Part shown: one piece after another, positions 1 to 5,190 of the stretch
How positions within the stretch are numbered: position 1 is the stretch's first letter
How the letters are laid out: every line of letters begins with the position of its first letter
NCBI GenBank assembly: GCA_003516955.1
Contig: DPBN01000373.1
Span: 1-5,190 of the forward strand
Length of the DNA: 5,190 nucleotides
Source of the DNA: Armatimonadota bacterium
GTDB taxonomy: Bacteria > Armatimonadota > Fimbriimonadia > Fimbriimonadales > Fimbriimonadaceae
Direction of reading: 5' to 3'
Notes under the pieces: generated by a model
Told to the model about the DNA's origin: nothing
Databases searched by the model: none
Seen by the model: the letters and a program-made list of their open reading frames with translations, nothing else
Program-made: the position numbers and the translations under genes

Positions 1-662
1 TCGATGTAGCCCGTGCCGCTCTCCCAGAGCACCAGCGGGATGCCGGCGAACAGGCCCACGCTCCACCAGGCGGCCCGATCTCCTCGGAGCCCGCGCGACA
101 GACCATAGATGGCGAGCATCCCGTAGACCAGAAAGCCGAAGTTGAAGAGCTTCGCGCCGGACTCGCCCACCCAGGCCAAGCCCCAGATGTAGAGGTTGTC
201 CACCGCGAACGGGAAGTTGCTGTGGTGGATGAACGGGATCCGCTCGATTCTGCCCGACGCCAGCCAGAGCTTGGGCACGGCCAGGTGGTAGCTGAGTGAG
301 TCCCAGTCCAGCGAGTCGCACGGCGCCAGGGCCCCGACCAGCGCGATGAGCGCCGCCACCGCCGCCGCCAGCAGTCCGGCCAACCCGGAACCCGTCGGCG
401 GCGAGAACCTCGGGGGGTCGGAGCGCACCCACAGCAGCAATCCGGCCAACGCCCAAACGACGGGCGCGAACGACCACGATCGCAGCGGAATCGGTCCCAA
501 CCCGAGGAACAGGGTCAGCGTGCCCAGCAATCCGAGCGAGGCGAGACCCGCCAGGCCGACTCTGGCCGCGGGGTCCAGGCTCCCGGCGTGTCGCTTGAGG
601 ATCGGCAACAACACCCCCGGCGCGCCGGCGATCGTCCCTGCCACGACCAGCCATCCCAGCAT
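1..662 (-). CDS. GT-C-like (PMT/ArnT-type) membrane glycosyltransferase, N-terminal part, cut by window edge
   Basis: Reading the minus strand from the ATG at 662 gives 220 open codons running off the left edge. The protein starts MLGWLVVAGTIAGAPG and is strongly hydrophobic. I see likely membrane segments near residues 1-20, 34-54, 65-80, 93-113, 170-190 and 198-214. Between the fourth and fifth lies an extra-cytoplasmic-looking loop with D116, D119, D121 and the motif DSLSYHLAVPKLWLASGRI (121-139). Such a loop, with acidic residues followed by a YHL..PK..L..G pattern, is typical of lipid-linked-sugar-dependent GT-C enzymes of the PMT_2/GT39 kind, which move sugars onto lipids, glycans or proteins at the membrane. 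Donor and acceptor cannot be told. The start is chosen because a perfect TATAAT lies six bases upstream; the other ATG at 670 is in a different frame and gives a cysteine/arginine-rich, non-membrane reading. The C-terminal part, needed for a firm family call, is outside the window. It could instead be another polytopic protein of unknown function. Confidence 0.68.
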   Translation of the reverse strand, partial: MLGWLVVAGTIAGAPGVLLPILKRHAGSLDPAARVGLAGLASLGLLGTLTLFLGLGPIPLRSWSFAPVVWALAGLLLWVRSDPPRFSPPTGSGLAGLLAAAVAALIALVGALAPCDSLDWDSLSYHLAVPKLWLASGRIERIPFIHHSNFPFAVDNLYIWGLAWVGESGAKLFNFGFLVYGMLAIYGLSRGLRGDRAAWWSVGLFAGIPLVLWESGTGYI

Positions 663-668
663 GGGGCC

Positions 669-674
669 ATTATA
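669..674 (-). promoter_or_regulatory. -10 box (TATAAT) for the leftward membrane protein gene, probably leaderless
   Basis: On the minus strand the sequence reads TATAAT, then GGCCCC, then the ATG at 662. A perfect -10 hexamer ending seven bases before the A of the start codon would put transcription initiation at or beside the ATG, so the mRNA would have little or no leader and no ribosome binding site. I find no good TTGACA-like box 16-18 bp upstream. In GC-rich DNA a perfect TATAAT in a 33-bp divergent gap is unlikely to be chance, but the start site is inferred, not shown. Confidence 0.6.
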
Positions 675-683
675 CGGCTCGGG

Positions 684-689
684 TACAGT
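684..689 (+). promoter_or_regulatory. -10-like box (TACAGT) for the permease-dxr-rseP unit, probably leaderless
   Basis: TACAGT matches the TANNNT core of a -10 element and is followed by exactly six bases (CGGCCC) and then GTG at 696, the same spacing as the opposing promoter. No convincing -35 box is visible, since that region lies over the divergent promoter and gene start. There is no Shine-Dalgarno sequence before the GTG. Initiation near 695-696 would yield a leaderless transcript for the permease and probably for the genes behind it. Confidence 0.5.
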
Positions 690-695
690 CGGCCC

Positions 696-1481
696 GTGCG
701 ACGCTACTGGCGGGTGTACCGCACGTTCTTCCTCAGCTCCCTCGTCCGCGAGATGGAGTTCCGGGCGAACTTTCTGGCCAAGGTGCTGCAGAACCTGGTC
801 TGGATGGCCTTCACGGTGGTCGTCGTGCTGGTCGTCTACGGGCACACCGACTCCGTCGCCGGCTGGGGAAAGGGCGAGGCGTTCATCCTCGCAGCAACAT
901 GCTTCCTCATGAACTCTGTGTTCTTCGCGCTGTTCATGTCCGTCTCGGAGATTCCCAGCATGGTGAGGCTCGGCACGCTGGACTTCGTCGTGACCAAGCC
1001 GATCGACTCCCAGTTCTGGATCAGCGTGCGCCGCTTCAACTTCGACCAGGTCGGCCTGCTGGTGGCCGGGCTCGTGATGGTCGTTCTCGGCGTCTCCATG
1101 TCCGGGCTGTCGCCTACCCCGGCGCAATGGCTCGCCTACGCAGTGACGTGCGCCGCCTCGCTCGCGATCTTCTACGGGTTCAACCTGATGTTGATGACCA
1201 CCGGGGTCTGGCTCGTGCGCGTTGACAACCTGTGGGTTCTGGGCGACTCCGTGATGCAGGTTGCGAGGTTCCCGCTCGACATCTACCAGCCCTCGCTGCA
1301 GCGATTCTTCCTGTACGCCGTGCCGCTCGGGTTTCTGGCGACGGTGCCCGCGAGGCAGCTCGCCCGGAGCGCCGATCCGACCCACTCGCTGATGGCGGTC
1401 GCCTGGGCGGTCGCCTTCCTCGTCGCCAGCCGAGCCTTCTGGAGGTTCGCGATGACCCGCTACACCAGCGCGAGCAGCTGA
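696..1481 (+). CDS. ABC-2 type transporter permease subunit (DUF990-like)
   Basis: A 261-residue polytopic inner-membrane protein resembling the ABC-2 permeases once called DUF990 (PF06182), which pair with a cytoplasmic ATPase and usually a second permease to export an unidentified substrate. It starts RRYWRVYRTFFLSSLVREME after the initiator, a short basic cytoplasmic stretch. Likely membrane helices lie near 30-50, 62-84, 115-137, 142-170, 203-218 and 229-247. Family-like signatures are RLGTLDFVVTKPID (91-104) after the second helix and RFPLDIY (191-197) followed by the VPLGFLATVPAR stretch. The GTG at 696 is preferred to the ATG at 588: the extension from 588 would lie inside the divergent gene, is polar and low in conservation signs, and would carry the promoter box. 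No ATPase or second permease lies next to it, so the partners must be encoded elsewhere. Dxr follows 20 bp downstream on the same strand. Substrate unknown. Confidence 0.85.
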   Translation: MRRYWRVYRTFFLSSLVREMEFRANFLAKVLQNLVWMAFTVVVVLVVYGHTDSVAGWGKGEAFILAATCFLMNSVFFALFMSVSEIPSMVRLGTLDFVVTKPIDSQFWISVRRFNFDQVGLLVAGLVMVVLGVSMSGLSPTPAQWLAYAVTCAASLAIFYGFNLMLMTTGVWLVRVDNLWVLGDSVMQVARFPLDIYQPSLQRFFLYAVPLGFLATVPARQLARSADPTHSLMAVAWAVAFLVASRAFWRFAMTRYTSASS

Positions 1482-1489
1482 CGCTCGCC

Positions 1490-1495
1490 CAAAAT
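1490..1495 (+). promoter_or_regulatory. possible -10 box (CAAAAT) directly before dxr
   Basis: CAAAAT matches TATAAT at four of six positions. It is followed by exactly six bases (GCCTCT) and the GTG start of dxr, repeating the spacing seen at both divergent starts near 662 and 696. The 20-bp gap before dxr contains no Shine-Dalgarno-like purine run. This could be an internal leaderless promoter that lets dxr and rseP be expressed apart from the permease. The match is weak, so translation from the permease mRNA is an equal possibility. Confidence 0.3.
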
Positions 1496-1501
1496 GCCTC
1501 T

Positions 1502-2632
1502 GTGAAGCGGATCGTCGTTCTCGGCTCCACGGGCAGCATCGGTCGCCAAACGCTCGACGTCGTCCGGCAGCATCCCGACCGGCTGGAGGTGGTCGGCCTG
1601 GCCGCCGGCTCGAACGCCGAGCTTCTGCTCCGCCAGGGCTCGGAGTTCCCCAAAGCCAAGTTGGCGCTGTTCCACCCGCACCCGGAGATTCCGTCGGGGA
1701 TGCAGGCGCTGATGGAGCTCGCCACCCTGCCGGAGGCCGACCTCGTGGTCGTCAGCGTGGCGGGAGTGATCGGGCTGCGACCCACGATCGCGGCCATCGA
1801 GGCCGGCAAGGAGATCGCCCTCGCCAGCAAGGAGGTGTTGGTCGCCGCCGGCGAGATCGTGATGCCGCTTGTCCAGGCCAAGGGAGTGCGTCTCTTGCCG
1901 ATCGACAGCGAGCACAGCGCGATCCACCAGTGCCTGAGGGGCTACGGGTCCGGAGACGTCGGCGAGATCATCCTCACCGCCTCGGGCGGGCCGTTTCGAG
2001 GGCGCAATCGGCGCGACCTGGAGAACGTCACCGCCACGGAGGCCCTGAAGCACCCCACCTGGTCTATGGGCGGCAAGATCACGCTGGACAGCGCCACGCT
2101 GATGAACAAGGGTCTGGAGATGATCGAGGCCCGGTGGCTCTTCTCGGTGCCCATCTCCTCCGTGCGGGCGGTGATCCACCCCCAGAGCATCATCCACTCC
2201 ATGGTGCGGCTGAAGGACGGCAGCGTGCTCGCCCAGATGGGTTGGCCCGACATGCGCCTGCCGATCCAGGTGGCCCTGCTGGACCCCGAGCGCAAGCCGA
2301 ACAGCCTCCCCACTTGGAATCCGCTGGACACTCCCGAGCTGACCTTCGAACCGATCGACGAGGAGACCTTCCCTTGCCCGTCCCTGGCGCGGCGCAGCGC
2401 CGAAATCGGGGGCACGATGCCCTGCGCGATGAACTCCGCCAACGAGGAGGCAGCGAACCTCTTTCTGCGGGGCGAAGGAACGTTTCTGGGCATCGCGGAC
2501 GTTGTTCGAGAGGTGATGGAGAGGCACGAGCCGTCCAAGGCGACGCTCGAAACGCTCCTGGAAACCGACCGCTGGGCCCGTGAAACCGCCCAACGGATCA
2601 TCCGTAACAAACCCCAGACGCCCCATGGATAG
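1502..2632 (+). CDS. dxr: 1-deoxy-D-xylulose 5-phosphate reductoisomerase (IspC/Dxr)
   Basis: Cytoplasmic enzyme that converts 1-deoxy-D-xylulose 5-phosphate to 2-C-methyl-D-erythritol 4-phosphate with NADPH and a divalent metal, the committed step of the MEP route to isoprenoids and the target of fosmidomycin. The 376-residue protein is slightly shorter than E. coli Dxr (398). Visible motifs: the Rossmann loop GSTGSIG (8-14), LASKE (107-111), the metal-binding PIDSEHSAI with D135 and E137, SGGPF (161-165), the flexible active-site loop HPTWSMG (184-190), MNKGLEMIEARW (201-212) whose E206 is the expected third metal ligand, IHPQSIIHSMV (225-235), and the C-terminal NSANEEA helix start (311-317). 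All key residues are present. The GTG at 1502 is chosen because it places the Rossmann strand at the very N-terminus; the reading frame stays open upstream to 1232 but that part is a shadow of the permease gene. No Shine-Dalgarno is present. It overlaps the start of rseP by 8 bp, suggesting coupled translation. Confidence 0.97.
   Translation: MKRIVVLGSTGSIGRQTLDVVRQHPDRLEVVGLAAGSNAELLLRQGSEFPKAKLALFHPHPEIPSGMQALMELATLPEADLVVVSVAGVIGLRPTIAAIEAGKEIALASKEVLVAAGEIVMPLVQAKGVRLLPIDSEHSAIHQCLRGYGSGDVGEIILTASGGPFRGRNRRDLENVTATEALKHPTWSMGGKITLDSATLMNKGLEMIEARWLFSVPISSVRAVIHPQSIIHSMVRLKDGSVLAQMGWPDMRLPIQVALLDPERKPNSLPTWNPLDTPELTFEPIDEETFPCPSLARRSAEIGGTMPCAMNSANEEAANLFLRGEGTFLGIADVVREVMERHEPSKATLETLLETDRWARETAQRIIRNKPQTPHG
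2593..2605. repeat. 6-bp perfect inverted repeat with 1-bp centre, 20 bp before rseP
   Basis: ACGGAT-C-ATCCGT is a perfect inverted repeat near the 3' end of dxr. As RNA it could form only a short ACGG/CCGT stem with a five-base loop; as DNA it looks like a small operator half-site pair. It lies inside coding sequence, so it may simply reflect codon content (the dxr codons for the QRIIR stretch). Confidence 0.3.
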
Positions 2633-4250
2633 CCTGCAGTCGGTCGCCCTCATCCTCCTTTCGGCCGTGGTGTTCCTCACCGTCATCACGGTGCTGGTCG
2701 CGGTGCACGAGCTCGGGCACTACTGGGTCGCCCGGCTCTGCGGGATGAAGGTCGACGCCTTCGCGGTCATGATGGGCGGCAAGCGGGAAACCGACCTTTC
2801 CGGCACGCTGCCCAAGCCGCTCGCACCGGGCGCGCTGCTCTGGCTCACCGGCCTCGCGGCGCTGGCGCTCGTGCTCGCCGGCAACGCTCTCCGCGCCGTC
2901 CCGGCGTACCTGACCGGGTTGGCCGTTCTCGGGATCGTGCTGCCCATCTGGGTGGGCTCGAGGCTGGGGGCGCTCTACCACCTTCGACCGAGCCGGTGGG
3001 GCAAGACGCTCTCCGTCTCCTGGCTGACTGCGCTGGGCCTGCTCTTCCTCGCGACCCGCTTCCAGAACGTGCAGCCGTCGCAGATCCTGGCGATCCTCGG
3101 CATGGCCTCGGCGGTGGGTCTCCTGGTGATCTACTACACCCCCGTTCTCGGCAAGCCCGAGGACGCGCCGATGGGCGAAGGTTCCGTCGAAGTGGCGGGC
3201 CAACCAGTTCCCGTGCGCTTCCGGCCGCTCTGGAGCCGCCGCAACGCCGAAGGGACGGAGTTCTCGCTCCTTCTGCTGCCGCTGGGGGGCTTCGCCGCGA
3301 TCCGAGGCATGCACCCCAAGCCCGACGGCAGCGAGACGCGCATCCCCGGAGGGTTCTACAGCAAGCCCCCGCTTCTGCGCCTGCTGACGCTGCTGGCCGG
3401 GCCGGCCTTCTCGGTCCTCTTCGGGGTGGCGGTGTTCGCCGGGCTGTACACCTTCGTCGGCGTCTACAAACCCTCCAACGAACCGGTGGTCACGGCCCTG
3501 CTCCCAGGCAAGCCGGCAGCGGTCGCCGGCCTGCAGCCGGGCGACCGCTTCGTCCAGGTGAACGGGCAACCCGTCGCCACCTTCTACGACGTGCTGCGAG
3601 TCGTCCGCGACAGCCCCGGCCGACCAGTGAGGGTCACCGTGCAGCGGGCTGGGCGTCTGCTGGACCTGGAGATCGTGCCGGAGCCCAGTCCCGGTCCCGT
3701 GCCGGTGCTCGGCCCCGACCTGATGCCGACCTACGAGACCCGCGTCCAGGCCCAGATGGGCGTGCCGATCCCGCGCGTTCTGTCGCGCCTCAGTCCCGCG
3801 CAGGCGGTGCGCGAGGCCGCGCTGGCCCCCGTCACCATGGTTTCCGGCCTGTTGGGCATCGTTCGGCAGCCTTCCCGGGCCTCCGAGGAGGTGGGAGGGC
3901 CGGGCACCATCGCGATGTTCGCCTTCGAAGCGACCAAGGAGGGCATCGTCGGCATCCTGGCGCTGGCGGCCGGGCTCAGCATCTCCCTAGGCATCATGAA
4001 CCTGCTGCCTATCCCGCCGCTGGACGGAGGCCAGATGCTCGTGGCGTTCGTTGAGCTGCTCCGGCGGGGCCAGAGGCTCAGCATCCAGGTTCAGAACCTG
4101 GTGGCGAACGTCGGCTTCGTGCTGGTGATGCTCCTGGTGTTCAGCGTGCTGGCCGTGGACGTCGGGCGGATCGTCGGCAAGAAGCAGGCGCCCGAAGCGG
4201 CCGAGCGCCCGACCCCGAGCAAGGTCGAGCGCCCGGCGCCGGCCCGCTAG
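2625..4250 (+). CDS. rseP: RseP-type site-2 intramembrane zinc metalloprotease with a four-helix insertion
   Basis: A 541-residue membrane protease of peptidase family M50B, which cuts substrates such as anti-sigma factors or leftover signal peptides within the membrane. The zinc site is complete: HELGH at 28-32 in helix 1 and NLLPIPPLDGG at 459-469 with D467 as third ligand. The PLGG loop is at 219-222, followed by a helix at about 249-279 beginning LLAGPAF, one PDZ domain at about 286-353 (core GLQPGDRFVQVNGQPV), helices near 437-460 and 492-515, and a Pro/Ala-rich cytoplasmic tail. E. coli RseP has 450 residues and two PDZ domains. Here there is one PDZ, but residues about 56-200 are extra and hold four predicted helices (near 66-89, 91-112, 126-146, 151-175). 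Serine 263 stands where many relatives have Asn in the AGPxxN motif. The ATG at 2625 fits the usual short N-terminus; the frame is open to a GTG at 2580, but that would add a polar segment inside dxr. Its natural substrate is unknown. Confidence 0.93.
   Translation: MDSLQSVALILLSAVVFLTVITVLVAVHELGHYWVARLCGMKVDAFAVMMGGKRETDLSGTLPKPLAPGALLWLTGLAALALVLAGNALRAVPAYLTGLAVLGIVLPIWVGSRLGALYHLRPSRWGKTLSVSWLTALGLLFLATRFQNVQPSQILAILGMASAVGLLVIYYTPVLGKPEDAPMGEGSVEVAGQPVPVRFRPLWSRRNAEGTEFSLLLLPLGGFAAIRGMHPKPDGSETRIPGGFYSKPPLLRLLTLLAGPAFSVLFGVAVFAGLYTFVGVYKPSNEPVVTALLPGKPAAVAGLQPGDRFVQVNGQPVATFYDVLRVVRDSPGRPVRVTVQRAGRLLDLEIVPEPSPGPVPVLGPDLMPTYETRVQAQMGVPIPRVLSRLSPAQAVREAALAPVTMVSGLLGIVRQPSRASEEVGGPGTIAMFAFEATKEGIVGILALAAGLSISLGIMNLLPIPPLDGGQMLVAFVELLRRGQRLSIQVQNLVANVGFVLVMLLVFSVLAVDVGRIVGKKQAPEAAERPTPSKVERPAPAR
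2790..3224 (+). other. in-frame membrane insertion within RseP homologue (residues about 56-200)
   Basis: In ordinary RseP proteins about 20-40 residues join the HELGH helix to the PLGG hairpin. Here the joining stretch is about 185 residues. The flanking pieces still look normal: VDAFAVMMGG after helix 1 resembles the family's V.EFS.GFGP, and GTEFSLLLLPLGG (210-222) resembles its TEY-L-PLGG segment. Between them lie four hydrophobic stretches separated by short polar turns, with a polar segment (about 176-200) before the PLGG part. An even number of helices keeps the PLGG loop on the same side of the membrane, so the insertion is compatible with an active enzyme. Base composition and codon use look like the rest of the gene, so recent acquisition is not indicated. 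Boundaries are approximate. Confidence 0.75.
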
Positions 4251-4253
4251 CCG

Positions 4254-5190
4254 TCAGGTGTTGCTCAGGAAGGCCGCCACGTCGTCGCGGAGCCTGCCCA
4301 AGGACGGCCCGTGGATGTACATCATGTGCCCGGCCTCGTACTCCGCGGTCGTGATGTTGCCGCGCAGCGTCGGGTCCAGCCCCATGTGCGCCAGGGTGTA
4401 CTCCGTGGCGAAGTAGGGCGTGGCCAGATCGAAGTAACCCGAGGCCACGAACACCTTCATGTAGGGGTTCTTGCTCAGAGCCCTGCGCAGGGCCTCACTG
4501 GTGTCCGGGTGGCCCTCGCCGGCGGACCCCCAGTCCCACGGCTTCTTGACGCCGCCGAAGATCTCGTAGACCAGGTCGGTCTTGTAGCCGAGGGCGGTCC
4601 GCGCGTAATGGTTCATCATCGACGTGAACGGAGGCATGATCGCGGACATCGAGGGATCGTGCTCCGGATCGCTGTCCGACGGGTCGGCGTCGATCCCCTT
4701 GAAGCGGCTGTCCAGTCGGCCGACCGTGCGCCTCTCGTCCCTCAGGAGCTCCTTGCAGAACTTCCAGATGTGGATGCGCAGGTCGCGCAGGTCCACATAC
4801 TCCGGCCTCAGGCCCGTCAGCCGGGCCAGCTTCGAGAGCACCTGCTTGCGCCTCTCCTCGGGGAGACGGTCGCCGAGCGCCAGAGCGGAGGCGTACTCCC
4901 CGATCGCGAACTCCTCCGCCTCGCGGAGCGCGTCCTTCAGCGAGGCCTGCAGGTCCTCCGGCAGGCGCTTGTGGTACCAGGCCGTCGCGGTGTAAGTCGG
5001 CAGGAACAGGATGTAGGGCAGGTCGTTGCCCTTGTGGAACCGCGCCGTCTGGAAGTTCAGGATCGAACTGACCAGCACGATGCCGTTGAAGGCGATGCCG
5101 CGGTCGATCAGGTAGCCGGAGAGCCCTGCGGCGCGCGTCGTGCCGTAGCTCTCTCCCACCAGATAGAGCGGCGAGTCCCATCGCTCGTAG
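4254..5190 (-). CDS. serine carboxypeptidase, peptidase family S10, C-terminal part, cut by window edge
   Basis: The visible 311 residues begin in mid-protein at YERWDSPLYLVGESYGT and end at a TGA at 4254. All three catalytic residues of family S10 (carboxypeptidase Y type, alpha/beta-hydrolase fold) are visible: Ser14 in GESYGT, Asp254 in ASGYFDLATPYF, and His288 in YEAGHMMYIH (numbered from the window edge). The segment between (about 70-185), rich in charged helices and ending before a tryptophan-rich KPWDWG, fits the lid or cap region of bacterial S10 enzymes. Members remove C-terminal residues from peptides and are usually exported. Any signal peptide would be in the missing N-terminus; judged from typical lengths near 500 residues, some 170-200 residues are absent. 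The gene converges on rseP with only 3 bp between stop codons and no terminator between them. Bacterial substrates for this group are poorly known. Confidence 0.92.
   Translation of the reverse strand, partial: YERWDSPLYLVGESYGTTRAAGLSGYLIDRGIAFNGIVLVSSILNFQTARFHKGNDLPYILFLPTYTATAWYHKRLPEDLQASLKDALREAEEFAIGEYASALALGDRLPEERRKQVLSKLARLTGLRPEYVDLRDLRIHIWKFCKELLRDERRTVGRLDSRFKGIDADPSDSDPEHDPSMSAIMPPFTSMMNHYARTALGYKTDLVYEIFGGVKKPWDWGSAGEGHPDTSEALRRALSKNPYMKVFVASGYFDLATPYFATEYTLAHMGLDPTLRGNITTAEYEAGHMMYIHGPSLGRLRDDVAAFLSNT

Noticed and set aside
588..695. N-terminal extension of the permease from the ATG at 588
   Set aside because: It overlaps the divergent gene by 75 bp, is polar and unlike the family's N-terminus, and would place the TACAGT box inside the gene. 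The GTG at 696 fits better.
346..912. 188-codon plus-strand open frame
   Set aside because: It is rich in Ser, Ala, Pro and Thr, lies antisense to the well-supported membrane protein and continues into the permease in another frame. It is a high-GC shadow.
1470..1488. GCGAGC / GCTCGC stem-loop across the permease stop codon, as a terminator
   Set aside because: It has only a six-base stem and no T tract follows, so there is no support for intrinsic termination between permease and dxr.
1232..1501. N-terminal extension of the dxr frame back to 1232
   Set aside because: This part is the alternate-frame reading of the permease gene, rich in Arg and Ala. Dxr proteins start directly at the Rossmann strand, as the GTG at 1502 does.
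1460..2689. 409-codon minus-strand open frame opposite dxr
   Set aside because: It is an Arg/His/Gly/Asp-rich reading antisense to a gene with every catalytic motif intact, with no recognisable domain. It is a shadow of codon bias.
2598..3569. 323-codon minus-strand open frame opposite rseP
   Set aside because: The composition is dominated by Arg, Gln, Glu, Gly and His, typical of antisense reading of a GC-rich membrane protein gene. It also spans the rseP start.
4203..4235. Repeated GAGCGCCCG in the rseP tail, as a functional repeat
   Set aside because: There are only two copies, and they encode the repeated Glu-Arg-Pro of a low-complexity tail. This is not evidence of a repeat element.
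4233..4242. CCGGCGCCGG palindrome at the rseP 3' end, as a terminator
   Set aside because: It has no loop and no T tract, and it sits in the Pro/Ala codons of the tail, where such GC palindromes are expected by chance.

Overview
This is a GC-rich bacterial chromosomal segment, packed with genes and showing almost no intergenic space. It carries five protein-coding genes, two of them cut by the window edges. I see no RNA genes, insertion sequences, CRISPR arrays, integrases or phage genes. The taxon cannot be fixed from the sequence. High GC, absence of Shine-Dalgarno motifs before all four visible starts, and -10-like boxes placed exactly six bases before three start codons point to a lineage that uses leaderless mRNAs heavily. 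Such usage is known in Actinomycetota and Deinococcota and may occur in Armatimonadota or Chloroflexota, but this is inference only.

Layout: (1) positions 1-662, minus strand, hold the N-terminal 220 residues of a multi-pass membrane protein resembling GT-C (PMT/ArnT-like) glycosyltransferases. (2) A 33-bp divergent promoter region (663-695) carries a perfect TATAAT for the leftward gene and a TACAGT for the rightward gene. (3) 696-1481, plus strand, encodes an ABC-2 type permease of the DUF990-like group with no ATPase partner in view. (4) 1502-2632, plus strand, is dxr (ispC), the MEP-pathway reductoisomerase. (5) 2625-4250, plus strand, overlaps the end of dxr by 8 bp and encodes an RseP/site-2-protease family intramembrane metalloprotease. 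(6) 4254-5190, minus strand, converges on rseP with a 3-bp gap and encodes the C-terminal 311 residues of a family S10 serine carboxypeptidase.

Functionally, dxr followed by rseP is an old and widespread bacterial pairing, often found with uppS and cdsA. Here the position directly upstream of dxr is occupied by an ABC permease, so permease-dxr-rseP probably form one rightward transcription unit. The flanking glycosyltransferase-like and carboxypeptidase genes face the other way and are probably separate units.

The most unusual feature is in the RseP homologue. Between its HELGH helix and the conserved PLGG membrane-associated loop it carries about 145 extra residues predicted to form four additional transmembrane helices, giving an eight-helix protease instead of the usual four. 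The second most notable feature is the repeated -10 / six bases / start-codon geometry that suggests leaderless transcription. I did not find a convincing novel multi-gene system; most of the window is ordinary housekeeping content.
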